The position numbers were made by a program, and so were the translations under genes. The notes beneath the pieces were generated by a model. The model was not told where the DNA came from, ran no database searches, and saw only the letters and a list, made by a program, of their open reading frames with translations. 14,374 bases of DNA from Gammaproteobacteria bacterium (lineage in GTDB: Bacteria > Pseudomonadota > Gammaproteobacteria > Pseudomonadales > Azotimanducaceae), in NCBI GenBank assembly GCA_002719135.1, contig PBGU01000015.1, positions 25,193 to 39,566 on the forward strand, given 5' to 3'. Of the stretch, positions 1 to 7,969 are shown piece by piece. Numbering within the stretch: position 1 is the first letter of the stretch; every line of letters starts with the position of its first letter.

Positions 1-629
1 ACGGCGTCCTGATCGAGGTCGCCGCCTTGATCGGATACCCATCCATCGTCCCCTTCGCTGGAAAGGGAAAAAACACCTTCGAGCGTAAGCTCCCGCACTT
101 CACCCACGGCTTGTAGTATGGATCGGTCCAGCCATGACGCGGAGTCCATTCCGACCTCGTAAACCGAAAACTTGACACTGTATACAGGCCCGCCCGAGTC
201 CGCCCTCGCGTGCACTTTGCGGTACCCCGGTGAAGTTCCAAGATACACGCCACCCAGGACTTTATCGGCATCGTAAAGAACGATGTGGCGTTGATGATTT
301 TCGTCGGTCACTTCGAAACGCTCAGCCGTCGAATCTTGCTCTGCGACGGGCCAGCCACTGTCGGTGTCGGCTAGCTTGGTAAGGAACTGTTCAACTTTAT
401 CGGCATCGGCTGGAATATCCGGTACCAATTGCCAGTTATCGGTATCTCGCACGAGGGTCACACCACGTTTTTCACCAATCGCTGAAATTTCGATTCTTTG
501 AATCGAATCTGGTTCGAAACTTAGAAGGGACTCTGGTCTTTGTTCGTCGTCTCCTAGTCGAAACCACCAGACCAGTGCCACCAATGCGATTTGTATGACC
601 AGAATTGTAGCCAGTGTCGACGGCTTCAC
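1..629 (-). CDS. DUF4340 domain protein of a Gld-type ABC exporter operon, partial (3' end beyond the window)
   Basis: Translating the minus strand from a GTG at 629-627 gives an uninterrupted frame of 209 codons that leaves the window. The GTG shares bases with the TGA stop of the upstream gene (GTGA overlap at 629-626), a typical translational-coupling arrangement, which is why I chose it. Residues about 5-23 form one hydrophobic segment (LATILVIQIALVALVWWF), an N-terminal anchor or uncleaved signal. After it comes a soluble, beta-rich, acidic region with IQRIEI, the segment NWQLVPDIPADADKVEQFL and a SVYEV stretch. This matches DUF4340 proteins, which regularly follow GldG-like genes. Such proteins are thought to be an extracytoplasmic accessory part of the exporter; the cargo is unknown. 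The family assignment rests on this layout and on context; the role is inferred. Confidence 0.8.
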   Translation of the reverse strand, partial: MKPSTLATILVIQIALVALVWWFRLGDDEQRPESLLSFEPDSIQRIEISAIGEKRGVTLVRDTDNWQLVPDIPADADKVEQFLTKLADTDSGWPVAEQDSTAERFEVTDENHQRHIVLYDADKVLGGVYLGTSPGYRKVHARADSGGPVYSVKFSVYEVGMDSASWLDRSILQAVGEVRELTLEGVFSLSSEGDDGWVSDQGGDLDQDA

Positions 630-3556
630 GACGTCTCTCCCAACACGGCCAGATACCGATCACGCCTTTTTGCACCGAGGTAACGATGTATTAGAAAAAC
701 GACGAAAACCATCAACAAGGCAAGCACATAATTGCCGTATTCGTATACTCGCTGACCTACATCGCCGAGCGGCGGCAACGTGCTCGCGTACTGGTTTCTG
801 CCTCGGATCGTTTGCAAGACTTCGTCTTCCACCGCCCAATCGACCACGTTTTGGATCAGCTCAAGCGGCTTGGTGTACAGCTGCCCGTTCGCAACGCCGA
901 CCAATTGGATGATTTGATCCGAAACAAAGGAGTTCGAACCAAATACCAGCAACCGAGCAGATTCAGGGGAACGTTTAATAACGCCCGAGACGGTTCCCGG
1001 TCCAGCGTCCTCGTCATTTTCATTTTCGCCATCGCCTACCCGCGCGTCTTCGGATTCTTCGCTTCCTAGCGCGGCTTCCTCTTGCAAAAGCGGCGACTCA
1101 TCGAAAAAGGATTCAAAGCGCCCCGACACCAGAACCCCTAGTAGTTGGCGCCCTTCTTCGCTGTCTGACTGATACGGTTCAACCACATCACCGCTCAGTT
1201 TCGGCATGACATCGGGCGAGGAGTCACGCCAGCTTTGACTCGAACTCCAAATCAAACGCTGAACGTCGCGCGCGGCTAGTCCGGTTTCGTCCACGTCAAT
1301 GGGGGACGCCCATGACATCGTCAATTGCGGAAGGCCGACCGTGATGGGGTGGTCCACTAGCATCGCCTCGTCACGAACGTCGATAAAGAACGGATAGTCC
1401 AACATTCGGTAATCCTGAAAGCTGAACCCGCCCACTCTTCGGGTAACCGGTGCTGGGAATTGTGCGTTTTGTGGATCAAGCACCATGGATTTGTCGATTG
1501 AGATACCGTGGTGTTGTAGCCAAGCTTCAAGACCAGTCGTTTGCGGCACAGCTGAAAGCATCGACTGAGTCAGGGTGCTACGGAAGGCGGAGGTTGCGAC
1601 AACGACGGTACCACCCCGCATTAAATATTGATCGATCGCAAACACCGCGCGGTCGTCGAGACCGGTCGGGTCAACGATGAGCAAAACGTCCACACTGGCT
1701 GGGATCACGTCGGTTAGATCCGCGGACTGGAGTTCATGGCTGCTACCAAGTACGTCGCGTAGGCTAGCAAATTGGTTTCCCGGCATCTGCTGTCCACCGG
1801 GGTACTGGGGCGGCGTTGGGGGCGGTGTGTATAGCGCCGCTGTCTTCATCACACCCGAGGCGAAACGCTTTAGCCCTTCTTCCAACCCTCGCTCCAGCCC
1901 GTCGCGGTCGAGCGATTCAGGGATGGGGATCTGAACGACTGTCGTGTCATCCGTTAGGGTCAGGTGAAAATAAAACGTATTGGCATCGAAGAGACTTGCT
2001 GCCATGGGGCCAAACCCGAATTTGTCGGCGATTTCCTCGGCGACCGCGCCGTCGTTGGCGTCCGGGTCAACAATTTCCCACGAAAACCCGTCCCCGGCCT
2101 CCAATGCGGTGCTTTCGAGCAGCTCCTTTAGAGACCGTCCTAACGCGGTGAGCTCCTCGGGCATGCGTTCGTCGGGCGAAATGTAACCCGTGAAACGGAT
2201 CGGTCGGACGATGTTTGACCAAACGCTGTCGCCACCCTGAAAGTCGTATAGCACCTTTTTGATGCTTCGAGTGACTGCATACTCTGGATTCGGAAGCCAG
2301 ACATCGAGATCGGTCTCGCCACGCTGCTTTACATCGATCAATTCACGGAAACTCAACACCTCGTATTCATCGCCGTACTGAACGAGCACATCGAAATACG
2401 AATTGACCAAACTCGCTTCGTGGCGGTCAGCTGTCTGAAAGGGTACCGGGCGAATACCGTACTTGGTGTTCGCCTCGTCCTCCAATTCCGCATTATCGGC
2501 GGGATTAACGATCTCCACCCTTACTCGATCACCGCCGGCCACGCCGTATTCGACCAATAGATCTTGCATTTGTGGCACCAGAGGTGCCAATAACGGATGC
2601 GTTTTTGTACTGAAATAGCCCCTGATCAGCAACGGTTCACGCAACCGTTTCAGGTACTGTAACGTCGCATCTGACATCGAATACTGGTCGCCGCGAGTGA
2701 CGTCCCAGCGCATGGAATTACCGACACCGTGTAACCAAACGTTGGCGACAAAAACGTTGGCCACAACTAACCCCAACAGGATTCGCGACCGGCGATGACG
2801 GACCGGTTGCGCATCCTCTGACCATCCCTGACGATCCAACGCGTAGACATTCAATGCAAGAAAACCGGCGGCGATGGACACATAAAAATAGAGATCTCGA
2901 AAGTCGAGCATACCGCGCGTGATCGATTCGAAGCGCGAGCCCGAACCGAGCATTCGTAGAATATTGGCACTGTTGTTATCCACTAGGTCAAGTAGGAAGG
3001 GACTACCGATCAAATAGAAGGACCCACAAGCCAAAGACGCCAAAATGAGCGCGACGATTTGATTGTCACTCCTGGCACTGACAAACAAACCCACCGCTAT
3101 ATAACTCGCTCCCAGGAGAATCGCGGCAACATAACCCGCGAGAATCGGGCCCCAGTCCAAACCCATTACGCTACTGTCAACATTCGCCAATGTGAGTGGA
3201 AGGGGTAACGTGAGCAGCAGCGCAATACCGAGCAGCGTCCAGCATGCAAGGAACTTCCCAACGACAAGTTCCGACGTCGTTGCCGGCAGCGTGAGTAGAA
3301 ATTCTTGCGTTCCACTGCGACGCTCCTCACTCCACATTCGCATCGTCAGCGCCGATGACAAAAAGATCAGCAAGACGGGCATCCATTCGAACATGGGCCG
3401 AACATCCAGGATATTTCGCGCAAAAAAAGCTTCGCCCCAAAAGAATACAAAGAGCGTGAAACCCAGAAACGCGAGCAAAAACAGGTACCCTATCGGCGAT
3501 CCGAAGAACTGGATCAGCTCTTTGGCCGCGACCTTCATGGTCTTGCTAGCGAACAT
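626..3556 (-). CDS. Fused ABC-2 permease / GldG-like protein (GldF-GldG fusion)
   Basis: A 976-residue membrane protein joining two parts that are separate genes in gliding bacteria. Residues 1-245 are an ABC-2 type permease like GldF: an N-terminal KELIQFFGSPIGYLFLL segment, then about six membrane helices near 22-40, 59-73, 103-126, 137-160, 167-190 and 222-240, with the cytoplasmic EERRSGTQEFLLTLPAT loop at 77-93. A further helix (258-276) leads into a GldG-like extracytoplasmic region beginning RWDVTRGDQYSMSDAT (283-298), ending in one helix near 943-960 and a basic tail. It should form the transport channel with the upstream ATPase. The start is uncertain: ATG 3556 overlaps the ATPase end by 11 nt, ATG 3538 (MKVAAKEL) follows its stop by 7 nt and matches family N-termini equally well, and a GTG at 3598 would give an unlikely longer overlap. 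Substrate unknown; gliding itself is not implied outside Bacteroidota. Confidence 0.85.
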   Translation of the reverse strand: MFASKTMKVAAKELIQFFGSPIGYLFLLAFLGFTLFVFFWGEAFFARNILDVRPMFEWMPVLLIFLSSALTMRMWSEERRSGTQEFLLTLPATTSELVVGKFLACWTLLGIALLLTLPLPLTLANVDSSVMGLDWGPILAGYVAAILLGASYIAVGLFVSARSDNQIVALILASLACGSFYLIGSPFLLDLVDNNSANILRMLGSGSRFESITRGMLDFRDLYFYVSIAAGFLALNVYALDRQGWSEDAQPVRHRRSRILLGLVVANVFVANVWLHGVGNSMRWDVTRGDQYSMSDATLQYLKRLREPLLIRGYFSTKTHPLLAPLVPQMQDLLVEYGVAGGDRVRVEIVNPADNAELEDEANTKYGIRPVPFQTADRHEASLVNSYFDVLVQYGDEYEVLSFRELIDVKQRGETDLDVWLPNPEYAVTRSIKKVLYDFQGGDSVWSNIVRPIRFTGYISPDERMPEELTALGRSLKELLESTALEAGDGFSWEIVDPDANDGAVAEEIADKFGFGPMAASLFDANTFYFHLTLTDDTTVVQIPIPESLDRDGLERGLEEGLKRFASGVMKTAALYTPPPTPPQYPGGQQMPGNQFASLRDVLGSSHELQSADLTDVIPASVDVLLIVDPTGLDDRAVFAIDQYLMRGGTVVVATSAFRSTLTQSMLSAVPQTTGLEAWLQHHGISIDKSMVLDPQNAQFPAPVTRRVGGFSFQDYRMLDYPFFIDVRDEAMLVDHPITVGLPQLTMSWASPIDVDETGLAARDVQRLIWSSSQSWRDSSPDVMPKLSGDVVEPYQSDSEEGRQLLGVLVSGRFESFFDESPLLQEEAALGSEESEDARVGDGENENDEDAGPGTVSGVIKRSPESARLLVFGSNSFVSDQIIQLVGVANGQLYTKPLELIQNVVDWAVEDEVLQTIRGRNQYASTLPPLGDVGQRVYEYGNYVLALLMVFVVFLIHRYLGAKRRDRYLAVLGETS

Positions 3557-4457
3557 CAGGGATCTCGCTGACTTCCCGAAAGAGGCGTTCCAAATCACGT
3601 TGAACCGGTGCCAGACTATGGATCGGAATTTCTCTAGCCACTAAGGTGCGCGCCACCTGAGCGGCGAATCCCTCAAGGTCGACACCGGTTCGGGTGAGAA
3701 GTATCCGATCGTCTTCCACAACAACATTCGCCGACGCTTCGAGCGCGTTTTCGACGTCTCTTGGTCCTGCCGAGGTCCGTAATTCAATCGTGTCGGCGCG
3801 TTTTAAATCCTCGAGCTTCTCATCGATCGCCAGTTCACCATCGCGCATGATCAACACTCGATCACAAATTGCGTCGACTTCTTGCATGATGTGGGTCGAA
3901 AGGATCACCGTCGCGGTTTTGGCCAAATCCTTCATAAGACGCCGCATCTCCTGGGTCTGTCGAGGATCCAGTCCATTAGTCGGTTCGTCGAGAATTAGCA
4001 CGGGCGGCTTATGCAAAATTGCTTGCGCAACCCCAACACGCTGCTGAAACCCTCGAGATAGGGTGCCTATCTGATCAAGGGCTCGAGATCCGAGTTCCAT
4101 CGCCTCGATCACATCCCGTAGACCGGATTCCGCTTCCTTCCCGGCCATACCGCGCATGCTTGCGGCAAACGCAAGGTAGTCGAACACCGACATGTCTGGG
4201 TAGAGCGGACGATTTTCGGGTAGATACCCGATCTTGGTTTGGACCGCTACGGGCTCGTCCTGGACATCAATTCCGTCCACCAGACTTCGGCCAGAAGTCG
4301 GTTCGAGGTATCCGGTGAGCATCTTCATGACGGTGGTTTTGCCGGCTCCGTTGTGCCCGAGAAGGCCGGCGATCTCGCCGGAACCAACCTCGAAACTGAC
4401 GTCAGAGGCAGCAACCACCGCGCCGTAATATCGCGTTAATCCATCGGCTTTAATCAC
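3546..4457 (-). CDS. ABC exporter ATP-binding protein (GldA-like)
   Basis: A 303-residue ATPase that should energise the permease encoded directly downstream. The nucleotide-binding domain is complete: Walker A GHNGAGKTT (34-42), Q-loop region near 73, signature LSRGFQQR (133-140), Walker B VLILDEP (153-159) with the D-loop NGLDP, and the switch histidine in STH (187-189). About 80 further residues after the H-loop form the C-terminal extension usual for ABC-2 exporter ATPases of the CcmA/GldA group. The start is a GTG at 4457-4455, with AGGGA at 4472-4468 spaced 10 nt upstream; the N-terminus MIKADGLTRYYG has the usual family length. It is the first gene of the minus-strand operon and overlaps the permease start. 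The 121-nt gap to the divergent hydrolase at 4579 must hold the promoter, but I see no convincing -35/-10 pair. The ABC family is certain; the GldA subgroup is inferred from the neighbours. Confidence 0.93.
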   Translation of the reverse strand: MIKADGLTRYYGAVVAASDVSFEVGSGEIAGLLGHNGAGKTTVMKMLTGYLEPTSGRSLVDGIDVQDEPVAVQTKIGYLPENRPLYPDMSVFDYLAFAASMRGMAGKEAESGLRDVIEAMELGSRALDQIGTLSRGFQQRVGVAQAILHKPPVLILDEPTNGLDPRQTQEMRRLMKDLAKTATVILSTHIMQEVDAICDRVLIMRDGELAIDEKLEDLKRADTIELRTSAGPRDVENALEASANVVVEDDRILLTRTGVDLEGFAAQVARTLVAREIPIHSLAPVQRDLERLFREVSEIPDVR

Positions 4458-4578
4458 TACTGTTCTTTCCCTAGTGGTACTTCAACGCACGCAAGCGGCA
4501 TAGATTAATGTCCAAAAATAACAAATGCCATCCCATCGAGCTCTGGACAGATAGGCCACATTAACCCACGCTGCACGC

Positions 4579-5193
4579 ATGAGTCGCCATTGTATGATCC
4601 CTGGTCCGGCCGGTAATTTGGAAGCCATGATTGATGACTCAAACGAAGGTTCTTGGGTCATATTTTGTCACCCTCATCCTCTCTACGGCGGGTCGATGTT
4701 TGATGCAGTTCTCGACACCGTTGAAAAAGCAGTGGCGCCCCTGAACCTAAGCACCTTGCGATTCAATTTTCGTGGGGTTGGGTCTAGCGATGGCGAACAC
4801 GATCACGGGGACGGCGAGGTTAACGATTTGGTCTCTGTCGTGGAGTGGCTCCGCCAAGCCAAAAGCCCGTCAGCAGTCTCGGTCGCTGGCTACTCATTCG
4901 GTTCGGTGGTGGCAAGCCGGGGTGTTGCCAACTGCAACACGGTCTCTCCTGTCGTGTTAATCGCACCACCTACGTCTTCTATGACATTAGCAAACGACCT
5001 AATGGTCCCCGTGCGCGTTATCGTCGGCGATGCCGATCCGTTTGTTGACCTTCCGAAGCTCCGACAATGGCAGCAGCACCAACACGACGCCAAAATCGTG
5101 ACGATCCCCGGGGCCGATCACTTCTTCGGGGACCAACACCAGGCATTACAGTCGGCAACATCGGCTATTTTCAGTGAAGCCCCACGCCTGTGA
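4579..5193 (+). CDS. Alpha/beta hydrolase, COG2945 type
   Basis: A compact 204-residue alpha/beta hydrolase without a lid domain. Visible features in order: the family motif HPHPLYGGSM (31-40) forming the oxyanion-side loop, LRFNFRGVGSSDG (60-72), the nucleophile elbow GYSFGS with Ser106, the acid in VGDADPF (Asp153) and the catalytic histidine in GADHFF (His181). This pattern and length fit the COG2945 group of small predicted hydrolases; no physiological substrate can be named from sequence. There is no signal peptide, so it should be cytoplasmic. The ATG at 4579 has only a weak upstream purine stretch. It is divergent from the ABC operon, and its last 23 nt overlap the 3' end of the convergent NnrU gene, so the two messages are antisense at their ends. 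Confidence 0.87.
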   Translation: MSRHCMIPGPAGNLEAMIDDSNEGSWVIFCHPHPLYGGSMFDAVLDTVEKAVAPLNLSTLRFNFRGVGSSDGEHDHGDGEVNDLVSVVEWLRQAKSPSAVSVAGYSFGSVVASRGVANCNTVSPVVLIAPPTSSMTLANDLMVPVRVIVGDADPFVDLPKLRQWQQHQHDAKIVTIPGADHFFGDQHQALQSATSAIFSEAPRL

Positions 5194-5848
5194 TCCAACC
5201 ATGACCGACGAATACAGCCACATATACGGCTAAGCCCAATAGAGTCGGCAACCATAAGTCATTCCACCGGAGTGCAACCCGGCCCGTCGCAATAGCACCA
5301 AATGGGATGTTCGATGTACGCGCAGCAAAAACAGCCCACGCGCGGTCTTGCTCGCCAGCCATACGCATATCCATCAAGTATGTACCGAAGATCGAGACAA
5401 GACCGAATGTCCCGAAAAAAATTAACGAGGCGACGTCACCATTCGAAGTCATATGTCCCACAACCCACAACACCACGGCCCACTGAAACGGATGGCGGGT
5501 AATGCATATGACGCCACGTGGCTCTGTTTCCAACTCGCCTTCTTTCCCAAGGCTCGTTGGGTTCTTGGTCGAGAACGCTCCGACGGCGAGAACGAAAGAC
5601 AATCCCACCAACACGTATGTTGACCACCAGTGGGCCGGGCTTGGCAACCACAAATACCGACTCACCGGTCGGTCCGCGTAGCTCAAGATCATGAACCCAA
5701 GCGCCAACACCGCAACGATCGAGTACGCGGCTAGGTACCCATTGCGGCCTAGTCGCTCGATCAACATCTGGCGAAATGACGTACTGCTGATCCCGAGGTG
5801 GGAAATCAAGAACAATACACTCGCGAAAACCAACCTTGACAAAACCAT
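5171..5848 (-). CDS. NnrU family integral membrane protein
   Basis: A 225-residue membrane protein with about six hydrophobic segments, roughly residues 4-20, 38-56, 74-92, 121-134, 138-158 and 200-218. Family landmarks are the N-terminal FLISHLGIS (13-21, His17), the central NPTSLG region and the TRHPFQWAV motif (117-125) followed by GHM. NnrU was named from a gene linked to nitric oxide/nitrite reduction in Rhodobacter and related bacteria, but most members sit outside denitrification clusters and their biochemical role is unresolved; the RHP motif is shared with isoprenylcysteine methyltransferase-like membrane enzymes such as MddA. No nitrogen-oxide genes are nearby, so I would not infer denitrification. 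ATG 5848 is preceded by GATGAGG. The gene is convergent with, and overlaps, the hydrolase at 4579-5193. Confidence 0.85.
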   Translation of the reverse strand: MVLSRLVFASVLFLISHLGISSTSFRQMLIERLGRNGYLAAYSIVAVLALGFMILSYADRPVSRYLWLPSPAHWWSTYVLVGLSFVLAVGAFSTKNPTSLGKEGELETEPRGVICITRHPFQWAVVLWVVGHMTSNGDVASLIFFGTFGLVSIFGTYLMDMRMAGEQDRAWAVFAARTSNIPFGAIATGRVALRWNDLWLPTLLGLAVYVAVFVGHGWITGVGLH

Positions 5849-5937
5849 GCCTCATCCATGGATAAGCATTTAATCCTGCATCCATAGGACACAAAAGCCA
5901 ACCTAGGGAGCTGTGATACGCTCTTTGCCATCAGCTT

Positions 5938-5944
5938 GGGGAGG
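5938..5944 (+). promoter_or_regulatory. Strong ribosome binding site that fixes the SDR start
   Basis: GGGGAGG ends 9 nt before the ATG at 5954. It decides against an in-frame TTG at 5936, which would start upstream of the site and give a longer non-family N-terminus. Confidence 0.75.
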
Positions 5945-5953
5945 CGGAAGGCG

Positions 5954-6823
5954 ATGCGCGACATTACGGGAAAAGTTGCATTCATCACTGGTGGCGCTAG
6001 TGGCATGGGCTTGGCGATGGCCCGTTCGTTCGCGGCTGCCGGCATGAAGGTTGCCATCGCGGACGTCGAACAGGCTGCGCTCGATCGTGTCAAGGCGGAG
6101 TTCGACGCGAGCAACGCCGAGGTCATTACGCTTCGCGTGGACGTGACCGATCGAGCCGCGATGGAAGCCGCAGCGGACGCTACCGAAGCGGCTTTCGACA
6201 AAGTTCACGTCCTTGTAAACAATGCTGGTGTCGCTGTCGGCGGATCGCTGGATCAGATGTCTTATGAGGATTGGGATTGGGTGATGGGGGTTAATCTCGA
6301 CGGCGTGGTCAACGGGCTACAAGCATTCCTGCAGCGAATCAAAGCTCATGGTGAGGGTGGCCATGTCGTCAATACCGCATCCCTCGCGGGTCACTTCGCG
6401 ATTCCAGGACTAGGGATTTATACCGCGACCAAATACGCGGTCGTTGGTATATCCGAAACGCTCCGCGCTGATCTAAAACAACACAATATTGGGGTTTCCG
6501 TGCTTTGTCCCGGGGTGGTCAACACCAATATTTTCGATTCAGGACGCAACCGACCCAGCCATCTACAGGGTGAAACGGACACGGCCCAAATGGTCCTATC
6601 GGAGGATCTGGCGGAACCGGAACGGGAGCAACGCATGGCAGAAATGATGGCGAGAGCACTGGATCCGGCCGTGGTCGGCGATATGGTTTTGCATTCGATC
6701 CAAGAAGACGAGTTCTACATTTTCTCGCATCCGGAGGTCGAACCGATGGTTTCTGGAAGGGCGGCCGAAGTCACCGACGCGTTCGCGCGATGGCGCAAAT
6801 ACCGCGAGGACCACGGCGTCTGA
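5954..6823 (+). CDS. Short-chain dehydrogenase/reductase (classical SDR, probably NAD(H)-dependent)
   Basis: A 289-residue classical SDR. The dinucleotide-binding motif is TGGASGMG (12-19). An aspartate (Asp37, end of strand beta-2, IAD) favours NAD(H) over NADP(H). The structural NNAG lies at 89-92. The catalytic set is Asn114, Ser143 (NTASLAG), Tyr156 and Lys160 (YTATK). The PGVVNTNIF segment forms the substrate-loop side, and the C-terminus is about 30 residues longer than minimal SDRs. It should oxidise or reduce a hydroxyl/carbonyl substrate in the cytoplasm; the substrate cannot be read from sequence. The PLP enzyme starts 2 nt after its stop, so the two are almost surely cotranscribed, suggesting a hydroxy-acid or hydroxyamino-acid substrate, or simply a shared degradation pathway. 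That linkage is inference. Confidence 0.92.
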   Translation: MRDITGKVAFITGGASGMGLAMARSFAAAGMKVAIADVEQAALDRVKAEFDASNAEVITLRVDVTDRAAMEAAADATEAAFDKVHVLVNNAGVAVGGSLDQMSYEDWDWVMGVNLDGVVNGLQAFLQRIKAHGEGGHVVNTASLAGHFAIPGLGIYTATKYAVVGISETLRADLKQHNIGVSVLCPGVVNTNIFDSGRNRPSHLQGETDTAQMVLSEDLAEPEREQRMAEMMARALDPAVVGDMVLHSIQEDEFYIFSHPEVEPMVSGRAAEVTDAFARWRKYREDHGV

Positions 6824-6825
6824 AC

Positions 6826-7956
6826 ATGGAGTTGAACCGGGCGTTGGTCGGCGTTACCGGAGGCGCCGCTAGGCTCCAGACACCGGCTCTGGTCATCGAC
6901 TTAATCCGTCTAAAAAACAACCTAGAGACTATGGGCACGCACTGCCAAAAGGTTGGTGTCGCCTTGCGCCCCCACACAAAGACCCACAAATGCGCTGCCA
7001 TAGCACAACTGCAAATTGAGGCCGGGGCCCGCGGTATCTGCTGTGCAAAATTAGGGGAGGCCGAGGCTATGCAAGCCGCTGGCATTCAAGACATTCTACT
7101 TACCTCCCCGGTCGTCACGCCGAGTGGCATCGACCGCCTCCTGAATTTGAATGAGAGCGATACCGACATCTTTGCCGTCGTCGATAATCCGGTAAATGGC
7201 ACGGCACTCAATGACGCTGCTCGAAAATTTAGTACCCCGCTAAAGGTTCTACTCGATCTCGATCCGGGTCTTCACCGAACAGGCATAGAACCAGGTCCAG
7301 ACGCGTTAAAACTAGCACAGCAACTTTCCGAATCGGCATACCTCGACTTTACCGGACTCCAAATGTACGCGGGGAACCTGATGCACGTCGCGCCTTTTAA
7401 CGAGCGTCGCGAGCAGTCTGCGGCGGTTATGGATACGCTGGCGGATTTCCGTAACGAACTTCAAAAAGCGGGTGTGGCTTGTGCCATCACCAGCGGCGGC
7501 GGAACGGGTACGTTCGATATCGATCCGGAAACGGGCGCGCTAGATGAACTTCAAGCGGGGTCGTATGCGTTCATGGATCGTCAGTACAACGAAATTGAAA
7601 CCAGGCAGGGTGACCACCCCGCGTTTTTTACCTCACTGTTCGTGCAGACGACGGTGGTATCCGCGAACCACGACAACCTGCTCACCACCGATGCTGGCCT
7701 TAAGGCCTTCGCAACCGACGATAAAAATCCCGAACTCCACGAAGGCGGGCCGCAAGACGGTCGTTACTTCTTTTTTGGTGACGAACATGGCGGTGTTCGA
7801 TGGCGTACAACTGAGGTATTCGCTGTTGGCGACTGGATGCGTGTCATCACACCGCACTGCGACCCAACGTTTAATCTCTATGACGTCGTTCACGTCATCG
7901 AAGGAGACACACTCGTCGACATCTGGCCGATAGATGCCCGCGGTCGTTCAGCGTAA
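6826..7956 (+). CDS. DSD1-family PLP enzyme: D-threonine aldolase / D-serine dehydratase-like
   Basis: A 376-residue fold-type III PLP enzyme. The N-terminal alanine-racemase-like barrel starts with LQTPALVID (17-25), which is typical, and carries the PLP lysine in RPHTKTHK (48-55; Lys52 by alignment with the family). GSYAFMD lies in the middle. The C-terminal beta domain ends with the metal site PHCDPTFNLYD, where His344 and Asp346 fit the H-x-D ligands described for D-threonine aldolase better than the H-x-C of eukaryotic D-serine dehydratase. Likely reactions are aldol cleavage of D-3-hydroxyamino acids or dehydration of D-serine or D-hydroxyaspartate; sequence alone does not choose. I start at ATG 6826, 2 nt after the SDR stop; an earlier ATG at 6790 would overlap the SDR by 34 nt and add an unconserved 12-residue tail. 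It is convergent with the hydrolase at 7967, only 10 nt away. Confidence 0.88.
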   Translation: MELNRALVGVTGGAARLQTPALVIDLIRLKNNLETMGTHCQKVGVALRPHTKTHKCAAIAQLQIEAGARGICCAKLGEAEAMQAAGIQDILLTSPVVTPSGIDRLLNLNESDTDIFAVVDNPVNGTALNDAARKFSTPLKVLLDLDPGLHRTGIEPGPDALKLAQQLSESAYLDFTGLQMYAGNLMHVAPFNERREQSAAVMDTLADFRNELQKAGVACAITSGGGTGTFDIDPETGALDELQAGSYAFMDRQYNEIETRQGDHPAFFTSLFVQTTVVSANHDNLLTTDAGLKAFATDDKNPELHEGGPQDGRYFFFGDEHGGVRWRTTEVFAVGDWMRVITPHCDPTFNLYDVVHVIEGDTLVDIWPIDARGRSA

Positions 7957-7969
7957 CAACGCCTTGTTA
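7954..7969. repeat. Perfect 6-bp inverted repeat built from two convergent stop codons
   Basis: TAACAA (7954-7959), CGCC loop, TTGTTA (7964-7969). The left arm begins with the TAA stop of the PLP enzyme and the right arm is the complement of the TAA stop of the hydrolase. It could fold in either transcript, but the stem is AT-rich and no T-tract follows on the plus strand, so terminator function is doubtful. Confidence 0.35.

Noticed and set aside
472..675. Minus-strand open frame at 472-675
   Set aside because: It overlaps the GTGA junction in another frame; the DUF4340 frame from GTG 629 gives a membrane anchor and a continuous long product.
595..1069. Plus-strand open frames at 595-912 and 812-1069
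   Set aside because: They lie antisense inside the GldF-GldG fusion, with no domain-like sequence and biased composition typical of shadows.
4458..4578. Divergent promoters between the ABC operon and the COG2945 hydrolase
   Set aside because: Only scattered AT-rich hexamers are present; no -35/-10 pair with good spacing stands out on either strand.
5854..5863. ATCCATGGAT palindrome between NnrU and the SDR as an operator
   Set aside because: A 10-bp palindrome alone in a 105-nt gap is weak evidence and there is no promoter that I can place it against.
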